From contig NZ_WNHB01000010.1 in the NCBI RefSeq assembly GCF_009718825.1, positions 48,417 through 112,416 of the forward strand: 64,000 bases of DNA, in the 5' to 3' direction. The number at the start of each line of letters is the position of its first letter. Position 1 is the stretch's first letter. Under the pieces are notes generated by a model. The model was not told the origin of the DNA. It worked only from the letters and a program-made list of their open reading frames with translations, and searched no databases. The stretch is from Terrilactibacillus tamarindi. GTDB taxonomy: Bacteria > Bacillota > Bacilli > Bacillales > Sporolactobacillaceae. Below, piece by piece: positions 61,488 through 64,000 of this stretch. The position numbers and the translations under genes are program-made.

Positions 61488-63647
61488 TTATAACTTCGTT
61501 AAGACATTCTCGAGCATTTGAAGACCTGCATTTCCGTTCATTGTCATAATGGATTCAGGATGAAATTGCACGGCTGCGATTGGTAATGTTTTGTGTTCTA
61601 TCGCCATGACATAATCGTCTTCAGTGCAAGCTGTGACCGTTAAGTCATCTGGAAGATTTTTAGCATAGATGGAATGATACCGCCCAGCATAAAAGAATTT
61701 AGGAATTTCCTGAAATACTTTTGAATCTCCTGTTTGTTTTACAAGCGACTTTTTACCATGGGACGGATAAGATAAGAAGTCAAGTTCTCCGCCAAAATAT
61801 TCTACTAGTCCTTGCAAGCCAAGACATATTCCAAATAAAGGCAATCCTTTTTCAAGGCAAATTTGAATCGTTTCTTTCATGTTAAATCGATCTGGATCAC
61901 CAGGTCCTGGTGATAAGATAACGAGATCAACCGGTTCATCCATACGTTTTAATAACTCGCGAGCATGAACGCTTCGCATAACAGTGACTTCGGCACCTAA
62001 GCTTTGGATATAGCTGGATAACGTGTGAACAAATGAGTCTTCATGATCGATAAGTAAAACATGTTGATGTTTAATCGCTTTTTTCAAAGGATTATGGTCT
62101 AAAAGATCACTTTTTTCTTGTGCAGGACGTAAAGCTTCCATTAAAGCTTGAGCTTTCGTTAATGTTTCCTGTTCCTCACTTTCTGGAATGGAATCATATA
62201 GCAATGTGGCTCCGACACGAATTTGAGCGAGGCCACTATTAAGTTTCACTGTTCTTAATGTGAGACCTGTATTTAAGCTGCCATTGAAACAGAAATAACC
62301 GATGGCGCCACCATACCATCCACGTGGTGTTGCCTCATGTTCTTCAATCCAAGACATGGCTTCAAGCTTTGGTGCGCCGGTAACCGTAACAGCCCACATA
62401 TGTGTCATGAAAGCATCAAAAGCGTCGAATCCTTTTTTTAATTTACCTTTAATATGGTCGACCGTATGAAAGAGGTGAGAATAGGTTTCAATTTGTCGCC
62501 GCCCAATGACTTCAACTGTGCCAGGAACACAGACGCGTGATTTGTCATTTCGATCAACATCCGTGCACATGGTCAATTCGGATTCTTCTTTCGTTGAATT
62601 TAACAAAGTTTTAATTTGTTCAGCATCTTCAATACTAGAAGCTCCACGTGCAATCGTTCCGGAAATGGGGCAAGTTTCAACAATATGATCTTCCACTCGA
62701 ACAAACATTTCTGGTGAACAACCGACTAAATATTCATCATCAAAATGAATAAGAAATCCATAGGGACTCGGATTGATTCTTCTTAAGTTGCGGAAAACTT
62801 CTGTCGGTTTGATGTCACATTTCTTTGATAAGACTTGCGTTGGAACAACTTCAAATAAATCGCCTACAGCGAAAGATTTTTTTGCCTCGTTGACTAGGCT
62901 TGCATAGTAGCCTTTATTATAAGGCTCCTCTTCTCTGTTAGGATTTATTTTATAAGGCTTTTCAACACCAGTACGCGGTAAATCATGCGTTGAAAGGTCA
63001 CGGTATTTAAAGTCATAACTTAGTTTGTAAGCTTGCTTAATTTCATGATCCGCAATATAAAATTCATCTGGCAAATATAAATGCAAATCAGATTGATCTT
63101 TTGCACGCTCTTTTTTTAAGTTTAATTTTTCAAATTGTAGGATAAGATCATAGCCAAATGCCCCGTATAAACCAAGAAATTCATCATTAGAGTAGAATTT
63201 CGCTTGAATTTGTCTTAATAATTCAAAGATGGATGGCTGCTTGGTTCGTTCTTCTTCTTTTGTTACGACGAAATTCTCTGATTTGATTGTACCTTCAATC
63301 GTTTCAGGAGTGACATCATTAAATATGACCGCAGGGTGGTCTATTGTATTAATCATATAGTTGATCAATACAATTCCACGATCATTCAAGGCATGTATGG
63401 TAAATGTATTTTGTTTAACGATAATTTCAATTGGAGGATTAATAAACCCAATATCCCATCTTGAATAACGCCCAGGATATTCATACGTACTCGAAAACAA
63501 CGCACCTTTATACGTATCAAGTTTTTCTAATAAATAGGTTACTGGATAATCAAATTCTAATGTTTGTTTGGCTTGAGTAATTTGAAGTCCATCTGGGGTA
63601 GTGAAAGAAATTGGAGTATCCTCATTTGTGTCAAATAATAGCTTCAT
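61488..63647 (-). CDS. fused anthranilate synthase TrpE-TrpG
   Basis: About 719 residues from ATG 63647; an ATG 9 bases upstream touches the AGAGG site and is unlikely. Residues ~1-510 form the TrpE part: YPGRYSRWDIGFINPP (characteristic of fused enzymes), YSHLFHTVDHIKGKL, VTVTGAPKLEAM and GAIGYFCFNGSLNTG. Residues ~525-719 form the TrpG part with Cys in LFGICLGLQGLVEYFGG and the His/Glu of VQFHPESIMTM. It makes anthranilate from chorismate and glutamine. Fusion in this order is common in rhizobia but unusual in Bacilli. No other trp genes are near. PhzE-like enzymes share this architecture, but no phenazine genes are seen. Confidence 0.9.
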   Translation of the reverse strand: MKLLFDTNEDTPISFTTPDGLQITQAKQTLEFDYPVTYLLEKLDTYKGALFSSTYEYPGRYSRWDIGFINPPIEIIVKQNTFTIHALNDRGIVLINYMINTIDHPAVIFNDVTPETIEGTIKSENFVVTKEEERTKQPSIFELLRQIQAKFYSNDEFLGLYGAFGYDLILQFEKLNLKKERAKDQSDLHLYLPDEFYIADHEIKQAYKLSYDFKYRDLSTHDLPRTGVEKPYKINPNREEEPYNKGYYASLVNEAKKSFAVGDLFEVVPTQVLSKKCDIKPTEVFRNLRRINPSPYGFLIHFDDEYLVGCSPEMFVRVEDHIVETCPISGTIARGASSIEDAEQIKTLLNSTKEESELTMCTDVDRNDKSRVCVPGTVEVIGRRQIETYSHLFHTVDHIKGKLKKGFDAFDAFMTHMWAVTVTGAPKLEAMSWIEEHEATPRGWYGGAIGYFCFNGSLNTGLTLRTVKLNSGLAQIRVGATLLYDSIPESEEQETLTKAQALMEALRPAQEKSDLLDHNPLKKAIKHQHVLLIDHEDSFVHTLSSYIQSLGAEVTVMRSVHARELLKRMDEPVDLVILSPGPGDPDRFNMKETIQICLEKGLPLFGICLGLQGLVEYFGGELDFLSYPSHGKKSLVKQTGDSKVFQEIPKFFYAGRYHSIYAKNLPDDLTVTACTEDDYVMAIEHKTLPIAAVQFHPESIMTMNGNAGLQMLENVLTKL

Positions 63648-63978
63648 GCGTAACATCCTCTCTGCAATTTTTAAACTTACAGAAAGAGCAAGAATGGTAT
63701 AGGGAAAATGACGAAATTAAAAATACTTATGCCATTATAGTATGCTATACATAAAATTCTCAGCTCTTCTATCTAACTCATCTCAACTAAGCTCTACTAG
63801 TATCCCTATCTTACAAGGAATTGTTAGAAAGTTCAAGCGCTCTTTTTCGAACAGAACTTAAGCAGATTTTATTATCTATATCAAAAAATATAGAAAGTCC
63901 ATTATCCAGTTTACAATAGGAAGAAATTTAACTATTCTGTTGAAATTATGAATAGGAAAGAATGATGGGTGAATCAAT
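63648..63978. other. intergenic region between trpEG and the window end
   Basis: AT-rich with divergent promoters. Read toward trpEG, no T-box core and no TRAP-type (G/T)AG repeat series is seen, nor a terminator that could attenuate. Confidence 0.5.
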
Positions 63979-64000
63979 ATGAAAAGAAATGATGGTAAAC
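63979..64000 (+). CDS. possible start of a gene cut by the window edge
   Basis: ATG 63979 opens MKRNDGK and continues past the edge. The upstream GATGGGTGA is only a fair ribosome site. Too short to identify. Confidence 0.3.

Noticed and set aside
61488..63647. Phenazine-type PhzE
   Set aside because: The architecture is shared, but no phz genes occur nearby and anthranilate synthase is the simpler reading.

Overview
The window looks like chromosomal DNA of a low-GC, spore-former-type Bacilli. Supporting signs are AGGAGG-like ribosome sites, frequent GTG and TTG starts, two T-box leaders, a SAM-I riboswitch, a ComK homologue, an NsrR-Hmp pair, and a ywrDCBA-like block as in Bacillus subtilis. 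NrdDG, Hmp and a lactate-dehydrogenase-family enzyme suggest a facultative anaerobe. A member of Bacillales near Sporolactobacillaceae is my best guess, but the genus cannot be fixed from this sequence alone.

Layout. Positions 1-1048 hold the end of a solute-binding protein and a glycerophosphodiesterase. Positions 1.1-3.6 kb are an IS graveyard: broken IS21, IS256 and IS3 transposases and a truncated subtilase. Positions 3.6-5.2 kb hold a secreted orphan protein with an 8-A frameshift in its signal peptide, a tiny membrane peptide and a MITE-like inverted repeat. Positions 5-23 kb are mostly single genes: transporters, short-chain dehydrogenases, hydrolases, signal peptidase, nsrR/hmp and an EIIA-Glc-like protein. 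They include a DnaA-box cluster at 9.36-9.56 kb. Positions 23.4-26.4 kb hold RNase HI, an orphan two-domain protein that looks like a helix-hairpin-helix plus nuclease, and a secreted HAD phosphatase. Positions 26.4-30.2 kb form a chromate-transporter pair, its Lrp regulator and a gamma-glutamyltransferase. Positions 30-38 kb hold a lactonase, a 41-bp tandem repeat, a 2-hydroxyacid dehydrogenase, the SAM-riboswitch-controlled metQNI transporter, a stress-type dehydrogenase and a YitT-type protein. Positions 38-46 kb hold an HD protein, comK, nrdDG, panE, a C39-like protein and an ABC ATPase. Positions 46-61 kb hold uppP, two tandem copies of a structured repeat, and the complete arginine pathway behind two tandem arginine T-boxes: argC-J-B-D-carA-carB-argF, then argG-argH. 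The window closes with an extra S14 gene and a fused TrpE-TrpG anthranilate synthase.

Genes that work together: argCJBD-carAB-argF-argGH take glutamate to arginine, and both leaders read the Arg codon CGC. MetQNI imports methionine under SAM control. NsrR represses hmp through a palindrome seen in the sequence. NrdD is activated by NrdG, with candidate NrdR sites upstream. YwrC probably controls the ywrBA chromate-transporter pair.

Three repeat families are scattered through the window. The first is a 150-215 bp element whose ends carry inverted GTTCAAAAA arms around a directly repeated GGTGAC, with GGA-loop hairpins inside. The second is a ~150-nt structured element in four copies, three of which abut GTGA; it resembles an orphan IS200/IS605 right end or omega-RNA/HEARO. 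The third is a 41-bp tandem array. The best candidates for something undescribed are the orphan helix-hairpin-helix/nuclease protein, these structured repeats, and the double Arg T-box.
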